Of a DNA stretch of 24,246 nt, positions 13,921 through 23,076 are shown piece after piece. Location of the stretch: IMG/VR virus record IMGVR_UViG_3300028388_003057, positions 1 to 24,246 of that record; one strand, written 5' to 3'. The position numbers were made by a program, and so were the translations under genes. Origin of the DNA: a virus. The stretch's first letter is position 1, and each line of letters opens with the position of its first letter. A model generated the notes under the pieces. The model did no database searches, had not been told where the DNA came from, and was given only the letters and a program-made list of their open reading frames with translations.

Positions 13921-16242
13921 CTAATATATTACATTTTCATTTGCTTTGTAGAACTCAAACTCATCGGATTGCGGTTTGAATGATTTTAAATAACCTGTTT
14001 CGGTTTTACCCTCTTCATTTACCCATTGGAATTTTAAATACCAATTCCTTACTTGCTCAACCTCTCCACCTATTTCAATTGGAGTTGTTCCCATAATCAA
14101 ATCAAACAACTCATCGCTTACAGGGTGCTTAAATGAAACTAATTCAGGCAATACAGGTGATCGGTCTAAATCGCTTATAATCACATCATCGCTTTCAGAT
14201 ACAGGCAAGTTTTCATCGTATGCTTGAGATACAAGATTAACGTTTGACTTCGAAGATGACAATGTTAATATCTTGTTCATATAAACTGCGTGTTCCATAC
14301 CGGCTCGAATATTCCAACCGTGTCTTAGCAAAGATCTCTTTGGTGTAAATTTCCAGCTTTTGTAGGTTTCAGGATTAAATATCCCTGTTGGAAGTGATTG
14401 CAAACCTAACGGATCTGCATCGTCCCAAGATAACTGACTGTAAGTGTAGTCAGGATTTTGTTTTAAATCCAAGTACCAAATGTGATCATCCTGTGATGTA
14501 TCTTCTGTCTCATCGAGAAATTCAGGTTTGCGCCTGATTATTTCTAAACCGTAATCATCACTCCTTATGTCTGAAAGCAGTTCGTATTTATTCTCCGTCT
14601 TTCTCAGCGGTGTTATGAATGTTGATTGCACGTTTGGCTCGTCAAGACCAAGACCCTCTTCGTAGTTACCGCCTTTGTTTGAACCGACTGTAACTGCAGA
14701 TACAAACATTGAATCGTTGACAGTTCTTTTTACGTCAACAACTTGATTTGGCAATTTAACGCCAACCCTGTCCTGATAAAAGTATCTGAGTTCCTCAACT
14801 CGCAATCGTTCAAATTGCCCTACTTTCTCAACACCAATACCAACATTGAAAGTTGCTTTTAATGACATCAGGTATTTTCTAAGGCTGATCGTCATTGGCT
14901 TGTAAAGAGGGTTAAACTTTGAAAATCTCCGAATTGAAAATCCGTGTATCAGCCCAACGTTGCCCTGCCTACCATCCTGAAAGTATGAGTAACCTGATTG
15001 TTTTTCATAAGCATTTGGTACGCCTGTTGAAGGGGGAGGCCAGTCCGAGTAATTCCTCCCAAAAAGCTTAGAATAAAACTTTTGCTTTTTCCCTGTTATG
15101 ATCTCCATTAGACGTGTGCCGACCTCATTGACAAATAGAAAATTGTGTGTTTTGAAACTGTTGTCATATCTTGAGATCTCTCGGATCTTCATATTCCACT
15201 TATTGATATAAAGCCTGTATTGAAAGTATCCGTTTTGCGGTGTTACGATGTTTGTAACTTCAAATTCAAGGGTAAACGCCCAATTGTACGGGATACCCAT
15301 ATCAATAACTAATTGCGTTTCGTAAGTATCATATTGATCGTTGTACCATCTTTTTAGTGGAATAGTGTCAACTTGCTCATATCCAAATCCTGTGAATTTG
15401 TAAATTCCAACCTGAAGGTCAATGTATGCGTTGTTTACAATGTCTTGATATATCCAGGCTTTTAAATCTGCCTCAAGATCAATTTCAACTCTCGTTATTA
15501 AGTCCCTGTTTTGTGAATCGTTATAGAAAAAATTTGCTTGCCACAATAAAGAACTTGTTTGATCAAACAATCCGTTTGTTACCTCAACGTGCCTATCAGC
15601 ACCTTTGACCTCAAATTTTGTCGGTACTGTAAATTTGTTGTACGCAATATCAAAGTTTTGGAACTCTTCTTTTACATCATAAAGATTGTAGGCTTCTCCT
15701 TTTGCCTCCAGATCTCGCCCATCAATGACAACGGTTTGCTGTGTTGAAAAATCACTTATCTCATCCCCATCAAGGTCAGTTGTTCTCTCAATTTCAAAAT
15801 CATCGTTTTCGTGAGTTTTAATTAGGCGCTCAAGTTCATCAGAATTAAAATTGATCTCAACATAATTTTCCTCCTGTGATAGCGTTGTAAAATCAGCAAG
15901 ACCACGATACCGCTCCTCAAAAGCCGGCGCAGATGATCCGACAAGGTCAACTGGTGTTACCTTGTATTTCGCGTTGCTTTTTAAAACGTATTTTATCAGG
16001 TATAGATTTGTGTTTAGACCACCTCGCCTATACGCCTCTAAAATGTACTCTTTTGCACCACCCCTAAACTTTAAACCGTTTGTGAATTGGGTAGTAATTC
16101 CGTGATAGTCTTCGTTGCGGACAATTTCTAAATCATCCTCATCCCACCCTTCAGGCTCTCTTTTAAGATCATACTGCTCCTGATCTTCGTACTGTAGAAC
16201 ATAAACAACGTGATTGCTATTTTCGATCTTGATGTCTGACAT
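13921..16242 (-). CDS. distal tail/baseplate protein, 773 aa
   Basis: The N-terminus (VVYVLQYEDQEQYDLKREPE, then GWDEDDLEIVRNEDYHGI and TQFTNGLKFRGGAKEYI) is of a type I associate with large conserved proteins immediately downstream of the tape measure in Bacteroidota siphophages. It is mixed alpha/beta with no signal peptide or membrane segment, and many acidic and aromatic residues. Its start ATG overlaps the tape measure stop (TAATG at 16244-16240), so the two are coupled. By position it should be a distal tail or baseplate hub protein (Dit/Tal position), although neither fold can be shown from sequence alone. No lysozyme or peptidase motif was seen. Confidence 0.7.
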   Translation of the reverse strand: MSDIKIENSNHVVYVLQYEDQEQYDLKREPEGWDEDDLEIVRNEDYHGITTQFTNGLKFRGGAKEYILEAYRRGGLNTNLYLIKYVLKSNAKYKVTPVDLVGSSAPAFEERYRGLADFTTLSQEENYVEINFNSDELERLIKTHENDDFEIERTTDLDGDEISDFSTQQTVVIDGRDLEAKGEAYNLYDVKEEFQNFDIAYNKFTVPTKFEVKGADRHVEVTNGLFDQTSSLLWQANFFYNDSQNRDLITRVEIDLEADLKAWIYQDIVNNAYIDLQVGIYKFTGFGYEQVDTIPLKRWYNDQYDTYETQLVIDMGIPYNWAFTLEFEVTNIVTPQNGYFQYRLYINKWNMKIREISRYDNSFKTHNFLFVNEVGTRLMEIITGKKQKFYSKLFGRNYSDWPPPSTGVPNAYEKQSGYSYFQDGRQGNVGLIHGFSIRRFSKFNPLYKPMTISLRKYLMSLKATFNVGIGVEKVGQFERLRVEELRYFYQDRVGVKLPNQVVDVKRTVNDSMFVSAVTVGSNKGGNYEEGLGLDEPNVQSTFITPLRKTENKYELLSDIRSDDYGLEIIRRKPEFLDETEDTSQDDHIWYLDLKQNPDYTYSQLSWDDADPLGLQSLPTGIFNPETYKSWKFTPKRSLLRHGWNIRAGMEHAVYMNKILTLSSSKSNVNLVSQAYDENLPVSESDDVIISDLDRSPVLPELVSFKHPVSDELFDLIMGTTPIEIGGEVEQVRNWYLKFQWVNEEGKTETGYLKSFKPQSDEFEFYKANENVIY

Positions 16243-19200
16243 TAATTCCAGCTTTTCATTCTTTGTTTGTAACTGTCAACCTTATTCAAAACACTAACAT
16301 TGTTGTTGATCTTTGCTTTATTGAAACCATTACTGATCGCACTCTCAATGATTAGGGTCATATCTTTCAGTTCGCGTTGCTTGCTGCTTGCCTGGCTATT
16401 ACTCAGCTTATAAAATAACGAACTATTTTGTAATGCCTCGTAGTCTTTGTGAATAATATCTCCCCTTTTAAGCGGGACAAGGGCATTTTCTGAAGGTGCA
16501 GTCAGAATCGTTCCGCCACGCTGAACAAATTCCTGGCTTCCACCGTCATTGATCATTGCAATCTCATCTTTGCTCGCCCTACCACCTTGTGCGTATTGTG
16601 GGATTGGCGTTGCAACAATCGCTGCAAGATTTGCACTTGCGAGTGCCGCTGTAACTGCACTCAGCGCAATTCCTGGAAATCCTTCCTGCGCAAGTGTCCT
16701 TGTAACAGCAAGAGCAACATCCATTGATGCACGAGCAATAGCCTGTGCCTTTTCCCACCGAGCCTGCCTGATCTGGCGAACACGCCTTTCTTCTTCAAGC
16801 TGTTTCATTCGTATTTCTTTGTTGCGCTCAATGATCTCTTTCTCCTTAGCATCATTTTTTGCCAACTCTAAAAGCCTGTTGTATTTTTCTTCCTCTGCTT
16901 GAATTTCTTGATTAATTCTATCAAGTTGGTTTTGATGAATCTTATCCATAAATGTAGAAAACTGATCAAACCAATCTGAAAACTGATTAATCCAATTTGC
17001 AAGCGCACCTTCCCCTAAAAATGTTTCCTCTAAGTCTGTCCTGAATTTTTGAAGGTTTGATTGCGCTTCAAGCATTTTAGAGTTCCAGTACTCCCACATA
17101 TCGGACTCAGGCTCTGCCATATCTCGCAGTTGCTTGAAGTACGCAATCATCCTTAGTTGCTGCTTGTTGTGGTACTTTATTCTTATGCGTTCAAGTTCCT
17201 GTAAAGCCAGTCTTTCAACTTCAGTACCTTTCGCAATATTGTCAATCTTTATTTGCTGATAACGAGCCTCAATCCCTTCAGCGCCAGCTAACATTGTTTT
17301 ATCATATTCAAGCTCCTGCTTCATCAACCTGAAAATCCTTTGCTGATGTTCTTTGTAGTTTTGCTCAAGCTTGCGTAGGTATTTCCTGTTGTTAACTTCT
17401 TTTTGCTCTTCATATCTATCCTTTGCAGCCTTAATTCCAATCTCCATTTGTTCAGCCTGCTCCTTGTATTTCTCACTACCTTCTTTAAATGCAGTTATAG
17501 AAGCTTCCCAACGAGCAATTTCTTTGTTGTATCTTGTTTCTGCTTTTGTGTCATCGTCTTCTTTTTGCAGTAAAGCAATCTCATTTAACAAGTCTCGCTC
17601 CTCTTCCATTAGTTTGAGTAGAGACTCCGCAGATCTGCCCTCTAATCTCATCTCTGCCTTAACAACATCAAGCCTTGTTCTTTTGGACTCAATTATCGCC
17701 CTGTTTGTCTCCAGGTATTCTTGAGCCATTCTAATACGCCTGTTATTTTCTCTATCTTCACCAACATTCGGATCTGTAGGATTAGGCATATCAAGTTCCT
17801 TTTGAAGTAATCTTAACCAAGCTTCTTTTTCAGCAAACAAAGCTCTATTTGCTGTTAACATAGTTCTAAGCCTCTCAAGATCTGTTTCATCTCCAATTGT
17901 TTCTCCTTCATCTAATGCTCCTATTGCAAGTGCAACACCTGTAATTGTTTGCCTCAAACCATCTGCAGCTTCATCCCAATTACTCATATTGTCTTCCATC
18001 TTTATCAAATTATCTAAAGCTGTTTCATACTCCTCCCTCCACACTTTGAAGTCATCTGTAGCTAATCCAATATTTGCTTCTGCAACAACTCTTTTTGCGT
18101 CTTTGACGAGTTTACCGTAATCTGTAAAAGCTTTTTGAGCGATATTAAAACGTTCTTGAGCAGCCTCCATTTCATCTGTTGTTAAAGATCTTTGAAGTTC
18201 TTTTGAGGCTTCATCCCTGGCTTCCCTCAACTTTTCAAGTTCTCCTTCAATACCCCTTTCCATTTCAACAATTTTTATTGCATCTTTCGTTAGCCGTTCT
18301 TCTTGTGATTTGGTCAACAGCATTACATCAATCCTGTATTTTTGTTTGTTAGTTGCAAAGTGGTAACTCATAAAATTTATTAGTTCCGTCAACTTTTCGT
18401 AAACCCAACCAATACTTTTCAAGAAGAGGTTATTGCTTTCTGCAAAATTGAAAACAAATTCCTGCCAAGCTGCATCGAACCTACCTACAGTAGCTTGTAA
18501 TGTCTCAACTCTATCTATCTGCTCAATACCAAAATTAGCTTCAACAGCATCGCCAAAAGCAGGCAATACTTCGGCTGAAAGAACCTGACCTTTTTTCATC
18601 ATTTTGTCAAGTTCCGGGATTGTAACACCAATAGCACTCGCCATAATACCCATAGCACCAGGCAATCGCTCACCAAGCTGCCTACGCAATTCCTCCGTTG
18701 TAATCTTACCTTTAGATAGCATCTGTTCCAATGCAAGGTAAATACCACGCAATTCATCCGTTTTCAAACCAAGAACAGCACCGGCTTTCGTTAAACTCCT
18801 AAAAATGTTCTCCGTGTCTTTAAGCGTTAATCCTGTTTGCTTTGCTGCAGCTAAAAACTTAACGTATCTGTTTGTTGTCGATTGAAGTTCAACACCAAAA
18901 TCCCTTGATAGTCTAAGCAGAAATTGAGTAGCGCCATTATAATCCCAGGTTGTTTTTGTAATTGCTTCAAGCGCATAACGCATTGAATCAAAATTTTTGG
19001 ATATATTAAACAGCTTCCTGCCCAAAATAAATAATTGAGCAATTAAAAGCACCAATGCAACCCTGCCAACACTTAAGCTTCTTCCAAAACTTTTTGCTGA
19101 TTCTCCTGCTTTTGATTGCGCCTTAGCATTTCTAACCAAAGATCTTGTGTTGTTTGCCAAACGCTTCGTATTTGTTTTAACCAAATTACCAAGCCTTCTT

Positions 19201-19508
19201 GTTACTGCAGCGAGTGCGCTCATTCGCTTAGAAGATGTCTTTGTTAGGTTTGCATTTCGATTTACTTCTTTTCCAAGATTACGCTGTGCTTTTGTGTTGT
19301 CATTGATCGCTGTTTTCAAATCGCGAAACTGCTCTTTAAGCTTGACCATCACTTTTGTCATATCGCTCAATGACTTAGATAATTTGTCAAAAGAATCAAT
19401 CTTTGCTGACTTTATTCCGTCTACAACCTGTTTGAGAGTATTCAATTCTTTTACAAGATCCTGAACGTTCTTAATAGCATCAGTTGTTTCAATTCTTACC
19501 CTTCCCAT
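16242..19508 (-). CDS. tape measure protein, 1088 aa
   Basis: The longest alpha-helical gene in the window, in the tape measure position. Residues 1-140 are Lys/Asn-rich coiled coil, followed by a hydrophobic helix (about 149-166, RVALVLLIAQLFILGRKLF). The conserved tape measure core spans about 165-355, including TGLTLKDTENIFRSLTKAGAVLG, ALEQMLSKGKITTEELRRQL and GERLPGAMGIMA. Long charged coiled coil (about 380-900) follows. A C-terminal Ala-rich hydrophobic stretch ends in PIPQYAQGGRASKDE. The core matches the TMP_2 tape-measure type. At roughly 0.15 nm per residue, a tail of about 160 nm is expected. It guides tail tube length and is probably injected with DNA. Confidence 0.92.
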   Translation of the reverse strand: MGRVRIETTDAIKNVQDLVKELNTLKQVVDGIKSAKIDSFDKLSKSLSDMTKVMVKLKEQFRDLKTAINDNTKAQRNLGKEVNRNANLTKTSSKRMSALAAVTRRLGNLVKTNTKRLANNTRSLVRNAKAQSKAGESAKSFGRSLSVGRVALVLLIAQLFILGRKLFNISKNFDSMRYALEAITKTTWDYNGATQFLLRLSRDFGVELQSTTNRYVKFLAAAKQTGLTLKDTENIFRSLTKAGAVLGLKTDELRGIYLALEQMLSKGKITTEELRRQLGERLPGAMGIMASAIGVTIPELDKMMKKGQVLSAEVLPAFGDAVEANFGIEQIDRVETLQATVGRFDAAWQEFVFNFAESNNLFLKSIGWVYEKLTELINFMSYHFATNKQKYRIDVMLLTKSQEERLTKDAIKIVEMERGIEGELEKLREARDEASKELQRSLTTDEMEAAQERFNIAQKAFTDYGKLVKDAKRVVAEANIGLATDDFKVWREEYETALDNLIKMEDNMSNWDEAADGLRQTITGVALAIGALDEGETIGDETDLERLRTMLTANRALFAEKEAWLRLLQKELDMPNPTDPNVGEDRENNRRIRMAQEYLETNRAIIESKRTRLDVVKAEMRLEGRSAESLLKLMEEERDLLNEIALLQKEDDDTKAETRYNKEIARWEASITAFKEGSEKYKEQAEQMEIGIKAAKDRYEEQKEVNNRKYLRKLEQNYKEHQQRIFRLMKQELEYDKTMLAGAEGIEARYQQIKIDNIAKGTEVERLALQELERIRIKYHNKQQLRMIAYFKQLRDMAEPESDMWEYWNSKMLEAQSNLQKFRTDLEETFLGEGALANWINQFSDWFDQFSTFMDKIHQNQLDRINQEIQAEEEKYNRLLELAKNDAKEKEIIERNKEIRMKQLEEERRVRQIRQARWEKAQAIARASMDVALAVTRTLAQEGFPGIALSAVTAALASANLAAIVATPIPQYAQGGRASKDEIAMINDGGSQEFVQRGGTILTAPSENALVPLKRGDIIHKDYEALQNSSLFYKLSNSQASSKQRELKDMTLIIESAISNGFNKAKINNNVSVLNKVDSYKQRMKSWN

Positions 19509-19512
19509 AATC

Positions 19513-20187
19513 TTAATTTAATTGCGCTAATCTCTGCTCGTAAAGTTCGTTGAGATTAACCCAGCGTATAACACTTGTTTTTCTAATGTCAATTTGATAC
19601 CCTGTCTCAAGTCCTTTTTCAATTACTAAGGCAGTTCCATCTAACATCTTTTCAATCTCTTCCTTTGGCGGTTTTTTATCAGGTCTCTCCTTGTCAAAAT
19701 CGACATTGTATTTTTTACTGAAGTTGACTTTTTTTATGTTGGCTTTGTTTTTATAAACCTTCATTTGCTTTTCGACATTGTAGATCTGTGCTTCAATCGG
19801 AAGACCACTTTTAAGCTTAATGTCAACTTGTTTTAAAATATCCAAAACCTCTACATTTCCTGAAATTGTATAAAGAAGTAAAACCTTGTCTATGATCTCA
19901 ACTAATTGATTGAGATACATTATTTCAATAATTTCCTTCTGTCTGTTTAATTCTTTTTTGCTGAATGTAAGCTTATTGTATTCCTCTCTTATTGAATCAA
20001 GCTTTTCGTGTAATTGAAAATTGTTTCTCTCAATGTAATATTCAAGGACATCGGGATCTTGGTCATCCTTATTTTTAATCAGCATTGATAAATCTCCTGT
20101 TGCAACCATTATCATCAGATTAAGTATCGGTAAATCTGAACAGTTTTTATAAGTTCTGATCTTGCTTATTTGCTTTGAAAGTTTCAT
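19513..20187 (-). CDS. pre-tape-measure protein, possible tail assembly chaperone, 224 aa
   Basis: A mostly helical, Lys/Glu/Ile-rich protein with no membrane segment or signal peptide. It lies directly before the tape measure (four bases between stop and start), where tail assembly chaperones are normally encoded. It overlaps the preceding gene by ATGA. Visible segments are CSDLPILNLMIMV (16-28), a long heptad-like helix (about 55-115), and a C-terminus RKTSVIRWVNLNELYEQRLA. The early 'LPI.N' and length resemble a group of conserved unnamed genes in Bacteroidota phages. I see no convincing slippery sequence for a -1 G/GT-type frameshift. The chaperone role is inferred from position only. Confidence 0.55.
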   Translation of the reverse strand: MKLSKQISKIRTYKNCSDLPILNLMIMVATGDLSMLIKNKDDQDPDVLEYYIERNNFQLHEKLDSIREEYNKLTFSKKELNRQKEIIEIMYLNQLVEIIDKVLLLYTISGNVEVLDILKQVDIKLKSGLPIEAQIYNVEKQMKVYKNKANIKKVNFSKKYNVDFDKERPDKKPPKEEIEKMLDGTALVIEKGLETGYQIDIRKTSVIRWVNLNELYEQRLAQLN

Positions 20188-20639
20188 ACATCAATGTCTA
20201 TATCTGAATTTAAAAACTTAAAATCTTGTATTGTGTAGTTAGAAGCTAAATCAGTAATATACCTCAACTCCTTTTCTGACAGGTTTAATATTTCCGTGCC
20301 GTATATGTCTTCAAGCATAGAAGTTTTCGAATCTTGAGAACTTATTAACAAGCTACTATCTCCATCTTGTACCACAAACATACCTGCATAAAAACTCCCG
20401 GTATCAAAAAGTGTAAAATGATCGTATCTCTGCCCCTTAAAAATTTTGTATTCGATGGTTGTACTCCTGTAATCACCACCACCAATAAGATATCCTTTTG
20501 CATCAAGACCTTTTTCGTATAATCTATCTTGAATTGTTGAAATTATTTTCTCTTCATTGAATACCAGGTTTTCCATAACCTTCTCGTGAAAAGAATCTAT
20601 TGATCGGTCAACTTTTGATATGTAGTCTTGTAATTTCAA
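20184..20639 (-). CDS. conserved phage protein downstream of the tail tube, about 151 aa
   Basis: The frame is open to a TTG at 20690, but that start lies inside the terminator stem at 20667-20697. A TTG at 20639 gives a more natural N-terminus (MKLQDYISKVDRSIDSF) and clears the hairpin; the first ATG is at 20576. The centre reads YEKGLDAKGYLIGGGDY, then KGQRYDHFTLFDTGSFYAGMFV, a pattern familiar from conserved unnamed tail- or head-module proteins of Bacteroidota phages. The C-terminus is acidic (LNSDIDIDV). It overlaps the next gene by four bases, so both are co-translated. Function is unknown; an assembly role fits its place between tail tube and tape measure. The start remains uncertain. 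Confidence 0.65.
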   Translation of the reverse strand: MKLQDYISKVDRSIDSFHEKVMENLVFNEEKIISTIQDRLYEKGLDAKGYLIGGGDYRSTTIEYKIFKGQRYDHFTLFDTGSFYAGMFVVQDGDSSLLISSQDSKTSMLEDIYGTEILNLSEKELRYITDLASNYTIQDFKFLNSDIDIDV

Positions 20640-20666
20640 GAAGCGAACTTTATCGTAAATATAACG

Positions 20667-20697
20667 AAAAAACCCTTGCCGTAATTGCAAGGGTTTT
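20667..20697 (-). terminator. internal rho-independent terminator behind the tail tube gene
   Basis: An eleven-base-pair perfect stem (20669-20679 with 20687-20697, AAAACCCTTGC/GCAAGGGTTTT) with a seven-base loop is followed by six T (20672-20667) in the minus-strand direction. It lies 22 bases after the tail tube stop and just before the next gene. Partial read-through would give more tail tube mRNA than tape measure mRNA. Confidence 0.85.
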
Positions 20698-20718
20698 CCG
20701 CATTGTTAACTTAGAGGT

Positions 20719-21660
20719 TTACACAACAACCTCCGTTGCGCCATCGTCAGAGCGGTAAAGCACTCCTCCGCTGATCGCTACAGGCGTTGAGGTCAAAGAA
20801 TCTTCAAGATCAATTTTAAGACTTTCTCCTGAACTAAGAGCCGACAGGGTCAGCGTGTAATTCCCTGGAGTATCTTCTGTAACACCTGTTACGGCGTTAT
20901 CAGTTGTTCCGTCGATTGTTGCTTTCCAGTTTGTGTCATCAGTCAACCCTTCAACAGGCGTGTTATTATCCGAAGATAAAACAGCGTTAATTGAAACGGT
21001 TGTCCCGAGATCAGCAGGAACAGCATTGAAAGAAAGATTTACTCCATTCACGGCAGGAATATCGTTAGGCACAAAACCTAACTGATCCTGATGAAGGATT
21101 ACGTAATTCTTATCCCATTCGAGACGGTCAAGAAACTGAACTAACAAAGATTTACTTTCAGCATCGCCACCCTTAACCTTACGCATTGTAAGTTCAGGGG
21201 TGTGATGTCCTGCGGTAAATCCGTGATAGTCTCCAGAGGAATTTTCTACAAGCATCCAATTTCCTTCATCGTCTCCGATGATGAAATCATAGCTTTTGTA
21301 GCCTTCGAGTTCGGCTAATTCCTTGTAAAACTCGTGTCCCTCTTCAAACATCAGTTTGTATTCGGGCAAACCTTTTAGGTTGAGGCGCTTAATACCACTT
21401 GAGTTAGTCGAGTAGGTATCTTCAGCAGAAACGTCTTCAAACGCACTTGCACCAATGAGCGGAATGATTGTTCCGTTCTGCACCAAAGGCGTGATGTAAG
21501 CGATGTTGAAATCTGTGGCTGCCGGTATCGTAGTCCCCTTGCGTAATGCAAGAAGATGTTCGGGAGTTCCAAATAAAGACAAGCAACCAAGTTTCCCGGT
21601 GTTTGCTGTATTCGCTCCGCTACAAGCCTTTTTATCGGCTATTGAACTAATTATTGCCAT
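20719..21660 (-). CDS. major tail tube protein with C-terminal Ig-like domain, 313 aa
   Basis: Start ATG 21660. Residues 1-200 form the tube domain: MAIISSIADKKACSGANTAN, then GCLSLFGTPEHLLALRKGT, and GDDEGNWMLVENS with TPELTMRKVKGGDAESKSLL. This fits tail tube subunits of Bacteroidota siphophages in composition and place. From about 203 to 300 is a separate Ig-like domain (VNLSFNAVPADLGTTV, then GNYTLTLSALSSGESLKI), comparable in place to the C-terminal Ig domain of lambda gpV that decorates the tail surface. The final GATEVVV is followed by a strong terminator. It overlaps the 57-aa basic gene by ten bases. Confidence 0.8.
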   Translation of the reverse strand: MAIISSIADKKACSGANTANTGKLGCLSLFGTPEHLLALRKGTTIPAATDFNIAYITPLVQNGTIIPLIGASAFEDVSAEDTYSTNSSGIKRLNLKGLPEYKLMFEEGHEFYKELAELEGYKSYDFIIGDDEGNWMLVENSSGDYHGFTAGHHTPELTMRKVKGGDAESKSLLVQFLDRLEWDKNYVILHQDQLGFVPNDIPAVNGVNLSFNAVPADLGTTVSINAVLSSDNNTPVEGLTDDTNWKATIDGTTDNAVTGVTEDTPGNYTLTLSALSSGESLKIDLEDSLTSTPVAISGGVLYRSDDGATEVVV

Positions 21661-21824
21661 TTTTCTATTCTGTTTTTGTTAATTAAATCGTTTTTACTGG
21701 CTTCATTTTGCGGGTAATAAACATCACCTACATCGTGAAAACCATCTGAAGTAGTAAACGGTATAGTAACTTTGAATTTACCCAAACCGTAATACTTTTT
21801 CTTCTTGCGCTTTTTCTTAGCCAT
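21651..21824 (-). CDS. small very basic protein, 57 aa
   Basis: Starting at ATG 21824-21822, the frame gives MAKKKRKKKKYYGLGKFKV, then TIPFTTSDGFHDVGDVYYP, and ends NKNRIEKWQ before TAA at 21653-21651. It overlaps the upstream gene's stop region by eight bases and the tail tube start by ten, filling what would otherwise be a 156-base gap. The overlap pattern and tight packing match the rest of the operon, so it is probably real. The Lys/Arg run could bind DNA or acidic head-tail joint proteins. I do not recognise a family, and a role in head-tail joining or tail initiation is only suggested by place. Confidence 0.65.
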   Translation of the reverse strand: MAKKKRKKKKYYGLGKFKVTIPFTTSDGFHDVGDVYYPQNEASKNDLINKNRIEKWQ

Positions 21825-22353
21825 ATTGCTCGAGATTTAAAGTTCTTAAACAAGTATCAATTACTTCTATGCGAAACTCAACTTTCAACGCATCCCAAAT
21901 TGCAATTGTTCCAGACTTGTCTTGAAGATCTGTATCGCTGTAGTTAGGACTTTTCATAACTCTGTACTCCTCGCTAACATTAACGATGTTTGCAACCTTG
22001 AACGCAAGTCTAAGCGTATCAAGTAAAGGAAGCAATACCCTACCAAATGTAAGCTGCATCCTTTCTTTGTTGCTCATTGCATTGCGTGTGTCAACAGCGA
22101 GAATTAATGTTACGTTTTCGCAAATCAATTCTTTCCGAGTATGCGTTTCTCTGTAAGGGTAAAGCAACCAAATCAACGGATAGGTGTCTGAACTTTCGCG
22201 GGTAGCCAAGAAAGTGTTTAAATCTTTCTTTGTGCCGTAATCAAAATGAACCTTGAATTTTGGACTATCTTCATCGAAAGACATTTCAGGAAATTGATCA
22301 ACAAGATCCTGCATAACGTTTTCAAGTACAATAGTTTCTTTTGCAAGTGGCAT
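21817..22353 (-). CDS. putative tail terminator/head-tail joining protein, 178 aa
   Basis: A soluble, mixed alpha/beta protein. Visible segments are a helix (ETIVLENVMQDLVDQF), then a strand FKVHFDYGTKKDL, the hydrophobic YPLIWLLYPYRETH (58-71), VTLILAVDTR, and a helix RMQLTFGRVLLPLLDTLRLAF. The end is EFRIEVIDTCLRTLNL. It lies between the head-tail connector and the tail tube region, where tail terminator (TrP) or neck proteins are encoded. Its size and mixed fold are compatible with that. It starts one base after the connector stop. The family is recognised only as a conserved gene of Bacteroidota phages, so the role is inferred from synteny. Confidence 0.6.
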   Translation of the reverse strand: MPLAKETIVLENVMQDLVDQFPEMSFDEDSPKFKVHFDYGTKKDLNTFLATRESSDTYPLIWLLYPYRETHTRKELICENVTLILAVDTRNAMSNKERMQLTFGRVLLPLLDTLRLAFKVANIVNVSEEYRVMKSPNYSDTDLQDKSGTIAIWDALKVEFRIEVIDTCLRTLNLEQYG

Positions 22354-22354
22354 T

Positions 22355-23056
22355 TTAAATTCCCAAATTGTTCATACTTCCCCAAAACTTTGGGTTAAAG
22401 CCTTCGTAGGTGTCAGCAACAAGATTGTTTTGATCTGTGATAAACTGATAAAGAGAAACTTGATTGTTATCCCTTAATCTGTAATAATCAGCACCAATCA
22501 ATCTATTGTCGTACTGATACCTTCCAATGACTTCTTTCTCAAAGTACGGTTGTTGTGATTCGTTACCCTGAACATCTCCCACAAATTTGCGCCAGGCTCT
22601 AACAACCTTATGTGATCCCGATACACGCATAGCGTTTACGGCATCAACTTTAGCATTGCCAATTCCTGTCCTGTGAGTGGTATAGTTTGTCTCGTAAAAA
22701 AAGTATACGTAAGCAGCCAAAAAGCTTTTATCGTAATCACCTTCAAGTCTTGATTTCCATCGGATACCACGCCAAACAACTTCGTTGCCTTGCGGGTCTG
22801 TGTACGATTTGCCGTTAAGCAAATCATCCCACTTTGCATCCGCTGCATCTTTAAGACCATTTTGGTTATTACTATCCAACATTGAAATAAACTCTGTTGA
22901 AAGTTTAGAACCAAGACACTTAAAAAGACAGTCTTGCACATACTCGCCAATGAAGTCCCGAATTGATATTTCTACATCCTTAACATCGCTCGTAATTGAC
23001 GGCTTTGCTTCAGGGATGTATAATTCACCTTTGAAATATGTGTTGTTGATTATCAT
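22355..23056 (-). CDS. head-tail connector/adaptor-type protein, 233 aa
   Basis: The N-terminus MIINNTYFKGELYIPEAKPS is followed by a helix with EYVQDCLFKCLGSKLSTEF and the DAADAKWDDLLNGKSY segment. WRGIRWKSRLEGDYDKSFLAAYVYFFYE follows, then VVRAWRKFVGDVQG. This arrangement is familiar from conserved connector-position proteins of Bacteroidota siphophages and resembles gp6-like head-completion proteins in being helix-rich. It lies two genes downstream of the capsid protein, the usual place for the connector. No membrane segment is present. The fold assignment is not proven. Confidence 0.7.
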   Translation of the reverse strand: MIINNTYFKGELYIPEAKPSITSDVKDVEISIRDFIGEYVQDCLFKCLGSKLSTEFISMLDSNNQNGLKDAADAKWDDLLNGKSYTDPQGNEVVWRGIRWKSRLEGDYDKSFLAAYVYFFYETNYTTHRTGIGNAKVDAVNAMRVSGSHKVVRAWRKFVGDVQGNESQQPYFEKEVIGRYQYDNRLIGADYYRLRDNNQVSLYQFITDQNNLVADTYEGFNPKFWGSMNNLGI

Positions 23057-23076
23057 TTTTAAGTGCCTTGACTATT

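Noticed and set aside
20184-20240. Programmed frameshift joining the two pre-tape-measure genes
   Set aside because: A G-TTT-TTA stretch occurs about 35 bases before the stop, but it does not fit a canonical X-XXY-YYZ heptamer in the required frame. The ATGA overlap explains the junction.
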